Of a DNA stretch of 64,000 bases, positions 1 through 6,359 are shown piece after piece (position 1 is the first letter of the stretch; every line of letters begins with the position of its first letter). Source of the stretch: Gammaproteobacteria bacterium (GTDB lineage: Bacteria; Pseudomonadota; Gammaproteobacteria; Pseudomonadales; Azotimanducaceae); assembly GCA_021773565.1 (NCBI GenBank), contig JAJFJZ010000001.1:1-64000 (forward strand), in the 5' to 3' direction. Both the position numbers and the translations under genes were made by a program. Below the pieces are notes generated by a model, which saw only the letters and a list, made by a program, of their open reading frames with translations, was not told the origin of the DNA and ran no database searches.

Positions 1-55
1 CGGCAGCCTTGATCAAGATAATCAAGCCAAATAGTAGCAGGAGCGCATCAGTCAT
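1..55 (-). CDS. Partial hydrophobic protein, N-terminus only (runs off left edge)
   Basis: An ATG on the minus strand at 55-53 opens a frame that stays open to the window edge. It encodes about 18 residues, most of them hydrophobic (MTDALLLLFGLII...), as in a signal anchor or first transmembrane helix. A GGA-rich stretch sits a few bases upstream of the ATG. Too little is visible to name a family; it may equally be a chance frame. Confidence 0.3.
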   Translation of the reverse strand, partial: MTDALLLLFGLIILIKAA

Positions 56-215
56 AGTTTCCGCAAATCGTCCTCTGAGAAAGAAAGGAATCCTACAGGG
101 CTTTTAGGCACTCGCTTTCGCTATGAAAATCTGACAGTCGGCTATGACCACATAGCGGAAGTCCTACCAATCATGTTGACCGTCCGCTATTAAGAGACTT
201 GGCTGCATCTGAGGA

Positions 216-398
216 CTACGCAACCTCTAAATGGATTCCTCTCTCAGCCAAGGATTCTTTAAGCTCCTGCCTACCCTCAATAACTTTACCATCTGCTACT
301 TCCAACAATATTTCAAACAATTTATCCAGGGTATCGTTTAGCTGTTCCAATTCTGTCATTGGTACCTTGCCATTGTAGGCTGCTCTTTTTTCACTCAT
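216..398 (-). CDS. Small hypothetical protein, third gene of the hicAB operon
   Basis: This 60-residue acidic, helix-rich protein starts three bases after the hicB stop codon, so it is probably translationally coupled to hicB. A GGAAGG stretch inside the end of hicB could serve as its ribosome binding site. The middle (TELEQLNDTLDKLFEILLEV) looks like an amphipathic helix. I recognise no family. Its position suggests an accessory role in the toxin-antitoxin operon, but that is inference from spacing alone. Confidence 0.5.
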   Translation of the reverse strand: MSEKRAAYNGKVPMTELEQLNDTLDKLFEILLEVADGKVIEGRQELKESLAERGIHLEVA

Positions 399-401
399 TT
401 T

Positions 402-917
402 CTAAACTGCCTTCCGCTTTGTTTTTTTCTTTGCAGCTACCCGTCGTTTGGGTGTCTTTGCGCTTACATTACGACCTGTGTTTGAATCTCGATAAATCTC
501 ATACTGGCCAACATTTCTACCTTGAATCCTCGAAAGTGCAGATTCATATAAAAATGCAGATCTATTGGTATGTGCTTTTTCAGCGGCTCGATCAATTAGG
601 TAAAGCGCGCCTTCGGGAACAGTAATATTTATCCGCCTGGCTTTCGTTGAGAGCTGCTGTGGATCTATTTCAACTCCAACAAATGCCCATGTTGATTCTT
701 TATAGTCATCCATAAAACTTTCGATTGAAGACGGTACTGGCAGTTCGAGATTACGTTCGATCATATCTTCAAGCTGTAGGGTAATGGCTTCCTCCGCATT
801 CGCAATTGCTTCGTCCAATGTATCACCTGCTGAGAAACAACCTGGTATATCTGGCACAACAACACCGACCGCAGTGTGATCATCATCTGGAATTTCCAGG
901 GCTATGTAATATCGCAT
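402..917 (-). CDS. hicB: HicB family antitoxin
   Basis: HicB antitoxins bind and block the HicA mRNA interferase and repress their own operon. The first 60 or so residues carry the degenerate RNase H-like HicB fold, including the typical PDIPGCFSAGDTLDEAIANAEEAI segment (here at roughly residues 23-45). The C-terminal part from about residue 92 (RRINITVPEGALYLID, then an Arg/Ser-rich helix) is a ribbon-helix-helix DNA-binding domain. The tail is strongly basic and ends in a Lys/Arg run. Its ATG overlaps the hicA stop codon by one base (TAATG), so the pair is coupled. At 171 residues it is a normal long-form HicB. Confidence 0.9.
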   Translation of the reverse strand: MRYYIALEIPDDDHTAVGVVVPDIPGCFSAGDTLDEAIANAEEAITLQLEDMIERNLELPVPSSIESFMDDYKESTWAFVGVEIDPQQLSTKARRINITVPEGALYLIDRAAEKAHTNRSAFLYESALSRIQGRNVGQYEIYRDSNTGRNVSAKTPKRRVAAKKKTKRKAV

Positions 918-1099
918 TATTTCAACCTCGCTTGTTTTCGTATGGCATTTACTAATCCTTTGCCTAAGTCTTTCTTAGGATGGGGAACGGTAACGCTATG
1001 ACCAAAATCAGGGTGTGAGAATTGGTGATGGCTTCCACGAACTCTCTTTAATTCCCAACCATTGTCCGTTAATTCCTTGATTAGTTGCTTGCTTTTCAT
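917..1099 (-). CDS. hicA: HicA family mRNA interferase toxin
   Basis: HicA toxins are about 60-residue double-stranded-RNA-binding-fold ribonucleases that cleave mRNA when HicB is lost. The 60-residue frame starting MKSKQLIKEL is a full-length HicA and contains the RGSHHQF motif with the presumed catalytic histidine at residues 24-25. I chose the ATG at 1099 because it gives the standard length; an upstream extension of 15 residues is possible but has a non-HicA sequence. A TATAAT hexamer ends only six bases before this ATG, so the transcript may be leaderless. Confidence 0.88.
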   Translation of the reverse strand: MKSKQLIKELTDNGWELKRVRGSHHQFSHPDFGHSVTVPHPKKDLGKGLVNAIRKQARLK

Positions 1100-1105
1100 G
1101 TGTAC

Positions 1106-1151
1106 ATTATACACACAAAATGGAGAAAGACTACAATAATACACACAAAAT
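1106..1151 (-). promoter_or_regulatory. hicAB promoter with direct repeat, putative HicB operator
   Basis: On the minus strand a perfect TATAAT lies at 1111-1106, six bases before the hicA ATG. The motif ATTTTGTGTGTAT occurs twice, at about 1121-1110 and 1151-1140, 30 bp apart, so the copies lie on the same helical face. The downstream copy overlaps the -10 box. HicB RHH domains bind repeated sites over their own promoter, so these repeats are good operator candidates. The assignment is inferred from sequence. Confidence 0.45.
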
Positions 1152-1263
1152 ACACATGTAATTTAGTGTGAAATCGATATTTGAAAGGGAAGGCCAACCG
1201 CCTACCATTAGGATATAGATTTTGATCTGCTGATTTTCTGGAATTATCGGAGTAAAAACAGTT

Positions 1264-2073
1264 GTGGGAAGAAAGATATATTTTACCTATGCAATTACTG
1301 ATGATGGTGAGCCAGTCTATTCCACACCGGGCGGCAAAGCGCACCTTGTAACCGGCTCTCCGCGCAGCGCTATTCAAGGTAAGGATGAAGCTGGCCAGAA
1401 AGTAATTGATGAACTCGACCTAAATTCAACTTTGGAAATTCAATTTAGAAAGTATACGGATCTGATTCACAGAGCACGTAGAGGCGAGACATCCAAATGC
1501 GTAAGCGTTTTTGGATTGTCAGTAGGTCAGATACTCGTACTCAATAGGAGATCTTCGGGACAGCCAAAGAATTCTCAAAACCTGCTCCGGGGGATGCTGT
1601 ATGCAAACGTGTTCACCGCCTTGGAATCATTACTCTCGGACTACTTGATTGAATCAGTGAGAAACGATGAAGCTATACGGTCGAGCCTAGTTTCCAGGTA
1701 TGATGATTTCAACACGAAAAAGTTTACGCTTAGAAACCTAATAGCAGAGGGGAAGTCCGCAGAGGAACTTGTTCTGGAGAAGCTGCAGTATGGTGTGGTT
1801 TACCACAACTTAGGCAAGGTGTATGGAATGTATAACGCAGCGTTTGGTATTGAGTTCCCTGATTTCGAAGCTTTAGCAAGAGCACTTGTTAATAGACAAG
1901 ACATCGTGCATCGCAATGGGGTGGCGCGAGGCGTAGATACTGAGAGAATCTATAATGGAAAAGCGCGAGTCGAAGATATCGCAAAAATCTATACGCATGG
2001 AGAGGTTCTACAGCTAGTGGTAGATGCTCAGTTGTTTGTAATAGAGCTGCTAAAAAAGCTTGCTGCGCGATAA
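1264..2073 (+). CDS. HEPN-like protein (putative stand-alone RNase), divergent from hicA
   Basis: A 269-residue soluble protein starting at GTG. The C-terminal half is helical and contains RQDIVHRNG at residues 211-219, which fits the R-x4-H signature of HEPN ribonucleases (R211, H216). The segment before it (NVFTALESLLSDYLIE) resembles the N-terminal helix of HEPN domains found in uncharacterised toxin-like and abortive-infection proteins. The N-terminal 60 residues are not recognised. No MNT nucleotidyltransferase partner is adjacent, unlike HEPN/MNT pairs. A defence or toxin role is inference; catalysis needs the Arg-His pair. Confidence 0.6.
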   Translation: MGRKIYFTYAITDDGEPVYSTPGGKAHLVTGSPRSAIQGKDEAGQKVIDELDLNSTLEIQFRKYTDLIHRARRGETSKCVSVFGLSVGQILVLNRRSSGQPKNSQNLLRGMLYANVFTALESLLSDYLIESVRNDEAIRSSLVSRYDDFNTKKFTLRNLIAEGKSAEELVLEKLQYGVVYHNLGKVYGMYNAAFGIEFPDFEALARALVNRQDIVHRNGVARGVDTERIYNGKARVEDIAKIYTHGEVLQLVVDAQLFVIELLKKLAAR

Positions 2074-2238
2074 ATAATGGCGCTGAGACCGTCATACAGA
2101 AAACCTGTGTATATTTATACAAATATTCAATGATTTCTGCTTGTGCAGAACACTCAGCCACAACATTATTCTCTTGTACCATGATAAAAATTACCGCGTT
2201 TAATTTGAGTGTGAGTAGTGAAGATGAGTAGATCTGCG

Positions 2239-2254
2239 TGTGCAATATTGCACA
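2239..2254. promoter_or_regulatory. Perfect 16-bp CRP-type palindrome
   Basis: TGTGCAATATTGCACA is its own reverse complement and matches the architecture of CRP/FNR-family sites (TGTGN8CACA, spacing as in TGTGA-N6-TCACA). It lies 81 bp upstream of the 100-residue gene that precedes the Crp-like regulator. Its right arm overlaps TTGCAC, a possible -35 hexamer, with TAAGTC 17 bp downstream. The regulator's recognition helix carries R-E-x3-R, the residues CRP uses to read TGTG. Autoregulation is therefore likely but unproven. Confidence 0.5.
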
Positions 2255-2335
2255 GGTACTGGCTACCTTCTAAGTCCATACTAAAATTTTAATACTTGCA
2301 ACTTCCTTCTAGTCACAAGATTTCGAAGGATAACA

Positions 2336-2638
2336 ATGAAAATTAATTCTATAACTGTCGTGAATGCAGCAGGAACAATCTTGTTACGAGCTGGCACGGG
2401 TGCAATCCAGCTGTATCGCACGTATAACCAGTTGGAATGTGGTACCTTTCCCAATAATCATATTCCAGACGTTGGTGATGGATATTCGATTACTTACATT
2501 TTCCTGGGCAGAATATTCACGTTGCGGTTTACTTGCACTATTGCTGGTGGAGTGTCCACCTTTATAGGCGAATCTACACTGGCCGAAGAACTAGACAAAT
2601 TGGTCGCCCTGGGAGCAGAAGTATTAGATGACCCGTAA
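2336..2638 (+). CDS. Hypothetical protein, 100 residues, upstream of Crp-like regulator
   Basis: An ATG is preceded by a strong AAGGA ribosome binding site eight bases away. The protein is short, probably beta-rich, has two cysteines (near residues 35 and 62) and ends in an acidic helix (STLAEELDKLVALGAEVLDDP). There is no signal peptide or clear membrane span. I recognise no family. It is followed after 28 bp by the Crp-like gene on the same strand, so the two probably form an operon under the palindrome at 2239-2254. Confidence 0.65.
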   Translation: MKINSITVVNAAGTILLRAGTGAIQLYRTYNQLECGTFPNNHIPDVGDGYSITYIFLGRIFTLRFTCTIAGGVSTFIGESTLAEELDKLVALGAEVLDDP

Positions 2639-2666
2639 GGCGAATACTAGCGGATAGGACCATTTT

Positions 2667-3374
2667 GTGGAGAAATCGTTACCACTGCTAATGACAACAA
2701 AGATCGCAACTTCAACCTTGGAACAAATATCATCACTAAGATCTTTGTCGCCAGCTACTTTGAGTGCTATATCTGAGTGCGCCGAAACCAGACTATGTGA
2801 AGCAGGTGAAGTAGTGGTCAGTCACCTGGATACAAGTCGAGATTTTTATGTTATCGCAACCGGTGAAGTGAGGGCTCAGATGGTTGCACCCAACGGTCGA
2901 TTGCTCACTTACCATCTAATCCCACAAGGAGAAATGTTTGGAGAAATAGCTGCAATAGATGGAGAACCGCGTACTGCTAGCATTGTAACAGAGGTAGAGT
3001 GCGTTCTGGTAAGAGTAAGCTCAGAGTGCCTATTGACACTAATGGCAAATCACCCAGACTTCGCATTGGCAATTGTACGCAATAACCTACGAACTAATCG
3101 CCGACTCAGCCAACGGTTATTCGAATACCACTCATATAATGTTAAGGGGCGCGTGTATTCAGAAATATTACGTTTAACGGACAACGCACTTAATTCGACG
3201 GCCGTGATTACCGATCGAGATCTGGCGAGTCGAGTTGGTACCACACGAGAAAATATCACGCGCATCCACTCAGAATTGAAGAAAAAAAACCTTATCGAAC
3301 GACGTCATTCTGAGCTACGCATTCTTGATCGAACTGGCATAGAGCAACTTTTGAAAAATTGTGAGTTCAGTTAG
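2667..3374 (+). CDS. Crp/Fnr family transcriptional regulator
   Basis: A 235-residue regulator with an N-terminal cyclic-nucleotide-binding beta-roll (about residues 18-135) and a C-terminal winged helix (about 155-228). The phosphate-binding cassette reads FGEIAAIDGEPRTAS, with the Glu and Arg-Thr that contact cAMP in CRP, so a cyclic nucleotide ligand is plausible. There are no clustered N-terminal cysteines, so it is not an FNR-type iron-sulfur sensor. The recognition helix (TTRENITRIHSEL) keeps R-E-x3-R. The start is GTG; an in-frame ATG eight codons later is an alternative with a poorer upstream site. Confidence 0.85.
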   Translation: MEKSLPLLMTTKIATSTLEQISSLRSLSPATLSAISECAETRLCEAGEVVVSHLDTSRDFYVIATGEVRAQMVAPNGRLLTYHLIPQGEMFGEIAAIDGEPRTASIVTEVECVLVRVSSECLLTLMANHPDFALAIVRNNLRTNRRLSQRLFEYHSYNVKGRVYSEILRLTDNALNSTAVITDRDLASRVGTTRENITRIHSELKKKNLIERRHSELRILDRTGIEQLLKNCEFS

Positions 3375-3420
3375 TACCTCAGATTTCCTACCAAGTGTAT
3401 AGAGCCGCCTGGATGTGAGT

Positions 3421-3510
3421 TGATAGAGCTTAAAGAAGGCCAGTACGTACAAGGCTGCGAAACCAGTAAGGGTGCCTATGCGGCTTTGGATGGAATTCCC
3501 AGCGTTTGGT
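3421..3510 (-). pseudogene. Decayed coding fragment, copy A of a duplicated remnant
   Basis: Read on the minus strand this stretch encodes SRIGTLTGFAALYVLAFFKLYQL without an associated start. A second, about 70 % identical stretch lies near 4410-4480 and encodes NSLGTLTGYATLNVLRFKLQL followed by a stop. The similarity is better at protein than DNA level, which suggests both derive from the C-terminus of a once-coding sequence such as a transposon protein. The family is not recognised. The two copies flank the sulfotransferase gene. Confidence 0.35.
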
Positions 3511-3601
3511 AGACTCTTCCTAGCTCCGAAAAATAGCCATTTTCATACTGCATTGGTGGACCACCTAGTTATGAGATAGGCAAATTATTTATTATGCTGG
3601 A

Positions 3602-4168
3602 TCATGGCACTTGCGGTGCATTTTCTTTTTCTCTATCGCTGGCTTTATTAGCATGTGGAAATTCAACACTCGGGATATCGGCTCCCAAATAAGGGCATAG
3701 CTTTTCCCATCCATCCCTTTTGGCTAAATCCAATACCAGTAAATCTTTCGGTCGATCTTTGAAGTAATTTTTTACGTCAGAATTATGATCTTCAAATCGC
3801 TTTAGATAGATATCCTCATTGCCTTCCGGGCATCCAACGCCATAGATCCATTTTCGCATCGGCGTTTCCTTGCGACCGAAATGCCTAACCTGGCTACTTA
3901 TCCAAGATTCTGAATTTCGCAGGGTCAATATAAACTTACTACCTGGAAACTTAGCATCTACTTCCCTATATATGATTGGCCACGGATTGTCTTGGAAGGC
4001 ATCAAATTGCTCAGCCAAGTCATAGGCCATGAGAAGCACATTATTTTCAATATTTGAATCTTTTACTCCATTTGGTCCGGTTACTCGATAGCCTAATGTA
4101 TTTAGAGCCACAGCTAAGCTTGTCGTACCAGTTTTATGGAAGCCGATACAGAATACTTTTGATTTCAT
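3602..4168 (-). CDS. Sulfotransferase family protein (P-loop, Sulfotransfer_4-like)
   Basis: Sulfotransferases of this group move sulfate from PAPS to a hydroxyl or amine acceptor. The N-terminus FCIGFHKTGTTSL (residues 6-18) is the 5'-phosphosulfate-binding loop, and FILTLRNSESWISSQVRHF near residues 79-97 matches the 3'-phosphate-binding strand-helix. At 188 residues it is shorter than most family members, so it is a minimal form. A GAGGA site sits eight bases before the ATG. It is isolated, with repeat debris on both sides, consistent with cargo in a mobile region. The acceptor is unknown. Confidence 0.75.
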   Translation of the reverse strand: MKSKVFCIGFHKTGTTSLAVALNTLGYRVTGPNGVKDSNIENNVLLMAYDLAEQFDAFQDNPWPIIYREVDAKFPGSKFILTLRNSESWISSQVRHFGRKETPMRKWIYGVGCPEGNEDIYLKRFEDHNSDVKNYFKDRPKDLLVLDLAKRDGWEKLCPYLGADIPSVEFPHANKASDREKENAPQVP

Positions 4169-4409
4169 TGTAGATCCTCGATTTTTTTACCTGGCTATGG
4201 ATATAAGGGCGCGATATGTCCGAATAGCCAAGATTGTTACCCTTTAACTTTGGTGGTAATCCGCTGTTCCCACGGAGTATTCGCCCCGCTTCGCTACTTT
4301 GGACTTCCCGATAATACGGACCCGCACTCTGTATGGCCAATATTCCAAAAATAGGTTGGTTTCGTCGCTTGAGACCAAGATTGTGCGGGGACAGCTTTGG
4401 GTTCATAGC

Positions 4410-4520
4410 TGAAGCTTAAACCTCAGCACGTTCAAGGTTGCGTAACCAGTGAGGGTGCCTAGGCTGTTGTAGATGTGGGTGTGTAGGTGGTCATTGTTGC
4501 GGAATTTGTGTGGAATGAGA
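4410..4520 (-). pseudogene. Decayed coding fragment, copy B of a duplicated remnant
   Basis: Minus-strand translation gives an open run of roughly 35 residues ending NSLGTLTGYATLNVLRFKLQL and a stop. It aligns with the fragment at 3421-3510. There is no complete gene around it. It is probably the tail of a degraded mobile-element gene or part of a dispersed repeat family, and the family is not recognised. Confidence 0.35.
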
Positions 4521-4647
4521 CACTGTTCACATGTACAGTGAGCGTACTACTGTAAAAAGTGCTATAAATGTCTCCGCGTTAGGCCACTTTTTGCCTAAGT
4601 CGTTGAATGTTAGGCTTTTTATATATAGTGCGCCTCTGTGAACAGTG
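4521..4647. mobile_element. MITE-like 127-bp element with 11-bp terminal inverted repeats
   Basis: CACTGTTCACA at 4521-4531 is perfectly inverted as TGTGAACAGTG at 4637-4647. The interior is non-coding and AT-rich and contains nested inverted repeats (AAAAAGTG with CACTTTTT, and TTAGGC with GCCTAA). This is the layout of a miniature inverted-repeat element. No clear target-site duplication is visible and no matching transposase lies in the window, so the call rests on the termini alone. Confidence 0.4.
4593..4620 (+). terminator. Hairpin with T-run inside the MITE-like element
   Basis: GCCTAA (4593-4598) pairs with TTAGGC (4610-4615) around an 11-base loop and is followed directly by TTTTT. 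This has the form of a weak Rho-independent terminator on the plus strand, although no plus-strand gene lies immediately upstream. It may simply be part of the element's internal symmetry. Confidence 0.3.
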
Positions 4648-4706
4648 ATGAAGAGGCTTATCTATACTTGTTTTGATGCCTACATTTTCCAAAGGAATAG
4701 GAGATG

Positions 4707-5288
4707 CTAATTAAAAACGAGTTGATAGAACGGAACCCCAGCGGGGACGATAAAATCCCTCACATCATTAATGATGCCTTTTTCAAGGGCGAATTCTGCG
4801 TTCTTGGTTTCTTGGCCGTAGAACATTCTATCCATTTCCTCGGGCTCAATGCTTGTCCTGCCGCAAATGACATCGGCGATTTTTTGCTGACCGATTCGGA
4901 TCGTCTCGAGATGCTCAGTTAGGTTTTTTTCCTCCAAACGCATTTGACCATTTAGATCCATTCCCACACCGTGAAATAGAAAAGTTCCTGTCGGTACGGA
5001 GAATCGTTCTTCGCCAGCCAAAAATATAGCGTTTCCAATAGAATTCACCGCTCCAATATTGAAGGTTGTGACCTTCATGGACAGTCCGCGAAGTAAGTTA
5101 TATATCATCAATCCGTGGTCTACGCTTCCACCTGGTGTGTTCAAAGCAAGAACCAGCTCTGACACTCCATCGTTATGAAATTTCCCGAGGTGACCGGCCA
5201 ACTGTTGAGCCGTTTTATCGTTCACAACTGCACCGAACGAAACATAAACCTTGGATGGTGATGGTGCTGCATTATTATTTTCAGTCAT
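4707..5288 (-). CDS. ClpP-like serine protease (phage/island type)
   Basis: A 193-residue protein of the ClpP/crotonase fold. TPGGS at residues 51-55 forms the oxyanion-hole loop, S83 in AVNSIGNA is the expected nucleophile and H106 in FLFHGVG the expected base. The MDRMFYG segment late in the protein matches the region that supplies the acidic member in ClpP. Cellular ClpP has neighbouring clpX; here the neighbours are an HNH nuclease and a zinc-ribbon protein, so this is probably a phage-derived protease, such as a prohead protease relative, or island cargo. It likely belongs to one minus-strand operon with the next two genes. Confidence 0.8.
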   Translation of the reverse strand: MTENNNAAPSPSKVYVSFGAVVNDKTAQQLAGHLGKFHNDGVSELVLALNTPGGSVDHGLMIYNLLRGLSMKVTTFNIGAVNSIGNAIFLAGEERFSVPTGTFLFHGVGMDLNGQMRLEEKNLTEHLETIRIGQQKIADVICGRTSIEPEEMDRMFYGQETKNAEFALEKGIINDVRDFIVPAGVPFYQLVFN

Positions 5289-5345
5289 TTAGGCAAGATA
5301 AAGCCTTCAAACTAAAGCTGCAAGCGTGTTTTGCGGTTAAATTAT

Positions 5346-5807
5346 TCATAGCTGCTGCTCAGCTATTGTTCTAACAAATTCCAGCTTGGCGATGATTCTC
5401 AATGTTTCCCTGAGCTCGACGTTTGGTAGATCTGAATATTTGTACCTGGCTAAAAACATGCTTTCGGATCTGGAGACAAGAACCAGGTTGTCTGGTTCGC
5501 AATTTTGTTGGTCGCAGTCGATACAAAACACCAGGTGATTTTCAGGAATTGGACCGTGCAATGACTCCCAAACCACATTTCGCTTTTCCTTCCAGATTGT
5601 GTGGTTTCTAACTGGGTGGCGACCTGGTTGCTTAATCCAAACCCTACCATCGGCATCGATGCGCTCCGAACCAACAGGCCGAGTATTGGGCGGCTTGAAT
5701 CCATTCTTAAAACTTCCACGGTTAGGTTTCGATAGGCCTTTCGTACCTTTGTTGTAGGGTGTGTTCCCATCCCGGAAGTGGCCGACATTGACAGGCAGAT
5801 CAAGCAT
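5346..5807 (-). CDS. HNH endonuclease
   Basis: HNH nucleases cut DNA using a metal held by the beta-beta-alpha fold. The region RHPVRNHTIWKEKRNVVWESLHGPIPENHLVFCIDCDQQNCEPDNLVLVSRSE shows the layout of phage HNH proteins: a WE..HG.IP..H segment and a final C-x-PDNL. I start it at the ATG at 5807, which overlaps the upstream stop (ATGCTTGA); a TTG 30 bases further upstream would add ten residues. The N-terminus is Gly/Lys/Asn-rich (GTPYNKG, KPNRG) as in phage NUMOD-containing HNH proteins. Confidence 0.78.
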   Translation of the reverse strand: MLDLPVNVGHFRDGNTPYNKGTKGLSKPNRGSFKNGFKPPNTRPVGSERIDADGRVWIKQPGRHPVRNHTIWKEKRNVVWESLHGPIPENHLVFCIDCDQQNCEPDNLVLVSRSESMFLARYKYSDLPNVELRETLRIIAKLEFVRTIAEQQL

Positions 5808-6171
5808 CAGACTCAACCATCTTCGGAAGTGCTTCAAGCTTTCCGGATTTCAGTAAGGTCTGAGCCTCCAATGCCAATTTGACGTTATTGACAAGCGTCA
5901 TACCCAGGACAGCGGTTGCCTTTGATCGCTCTATCTCCAGCTTTAATTCCAGGCCGGTTAGATTCTTGTCACTCAGTCGGTGTAGTTGCTTGAAGAGTAA
6001 AATATTCAGGTTTTCGAATGCGCTATTGGGTTCCTTGTCGTCATGGGCTTGGGTTTCCCCATTAGCCTCTCCATCAACAAAATCAGTTGAGTTTTCGCAT
6101 TCAGGGTTTTCGCAGTCCTCCCAGGACATTTGGGAACCGCATAGGCCGCATACACTCCAGCGCCCACTCAT
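5800..6171 (-). CDS. Zinc-ribbon hypothetical protein, phage-like
   Basis: A 123-residue protein opening with CGLCG (residues 8-12) and a second pair in CENPEC (residues 20-25), a four-cysteine layout expected to bind one zinc. The rest is acidic then helical (LTGLELKLEIERSKATAVLGMTLVNNVKLALEAQTLL), a probable coiled or helical-bundle region. It overlaps the HNH gene by eight bases and heads the three-gene operon. Proteins like this accompany small HNH genes in prophages, but no function can be assigned. Confidence 0.65.
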   Translation of the reverse strand: MSGRWSVCGLCGSQMSWEDCENPECENSTDFVDGEANGETQAHDDKEPNSAFENLNILLFKQLHRLSDKNLTGLELKLEIERSKATAVLGMTLVNNVKLALEAQTLLKSGKLEALPKMVESDA

Positions 6172-6320
6172 GTGAATCTCTCTATATGGGGTATATAGCA
6201 GGCAAGAATGGTTCCCCCGTTTGGTTCCCCCGCGGCCACTTTTGGCAGCTTTAGACGACCTCGGGGAAACGAAGGAATGCGGGTTGTGGGGGTGTTAGGG
6301 GGTGTGAAAAGGTACGGCGC

Positions 6321-6347
6321 GAGGTTCGAGTCCTGCCGGGTGTACCA
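6321..6347 (+). other. tRNA 3' end remnant, candidate attachment site at island edge
   Basis: GAGGTTCGAGTCC is a canonical T-loop segment, and 3' of it lies CGGGTGT followed by ACCA, as in an acceptor stem with encoded CCA. No D-arm or anticodon arm can be found upstream, and the T-stem pairs only partly, so this is not a working tRNA. A short 3' tRNA fragment at the end of a phage-like block is what integration into a tRNA gene leaves at the distal end. The intact tRNA would then lie left of this window. Confidence 0.5.
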
Positions 6348-6359
6348 AATTTGACAGCC

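Larger units (their letters stand above)
4169..4706. other. Gene-poor stretch with remnant repeat, MITE-like element and hairpins
   Basis: I see no convincing gene here. A 90-codon minus-strand frame covers most of 4134-4406 but overlaps the sulfotransferase start and has no recognisable domain. The stretch contains copy B of the duplicated coding remnant (about 4410-4520), a 127-bp unit bounded by 11-bp inverted repeats (4521-4647), and nested hairpins inside that unit. It reads as mobile-element debris. Confidence 0.5.

Noticed and set aside
4134-4406. A 90-codon minus-strand frame upstream of the sulfotransferase.
   Set aside because: It overlaps the sulfotransferase start, has no recognisable domain or ribosome site and lies in repeat-rich DNA; probably chance or part of a dispersed repeat.
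4580-4615. GTTAGGC and GCCTAA motifs reminiscent of integron attC core ends.
   Set aside because: The spacing is only 23 bp and GCCTAA is followed by G, not AC; there are no L boxes, cassette genes or integrase. A terminator-like or MITE-internal hairpin is simpler.
6241-6347. A complete tRNA gene at the island edge.
   Set aside because: Only the T-loop and acceptor 3' strand are recognisable; no anticodon or D-arm exists upstream and the T-stem is imperfect.
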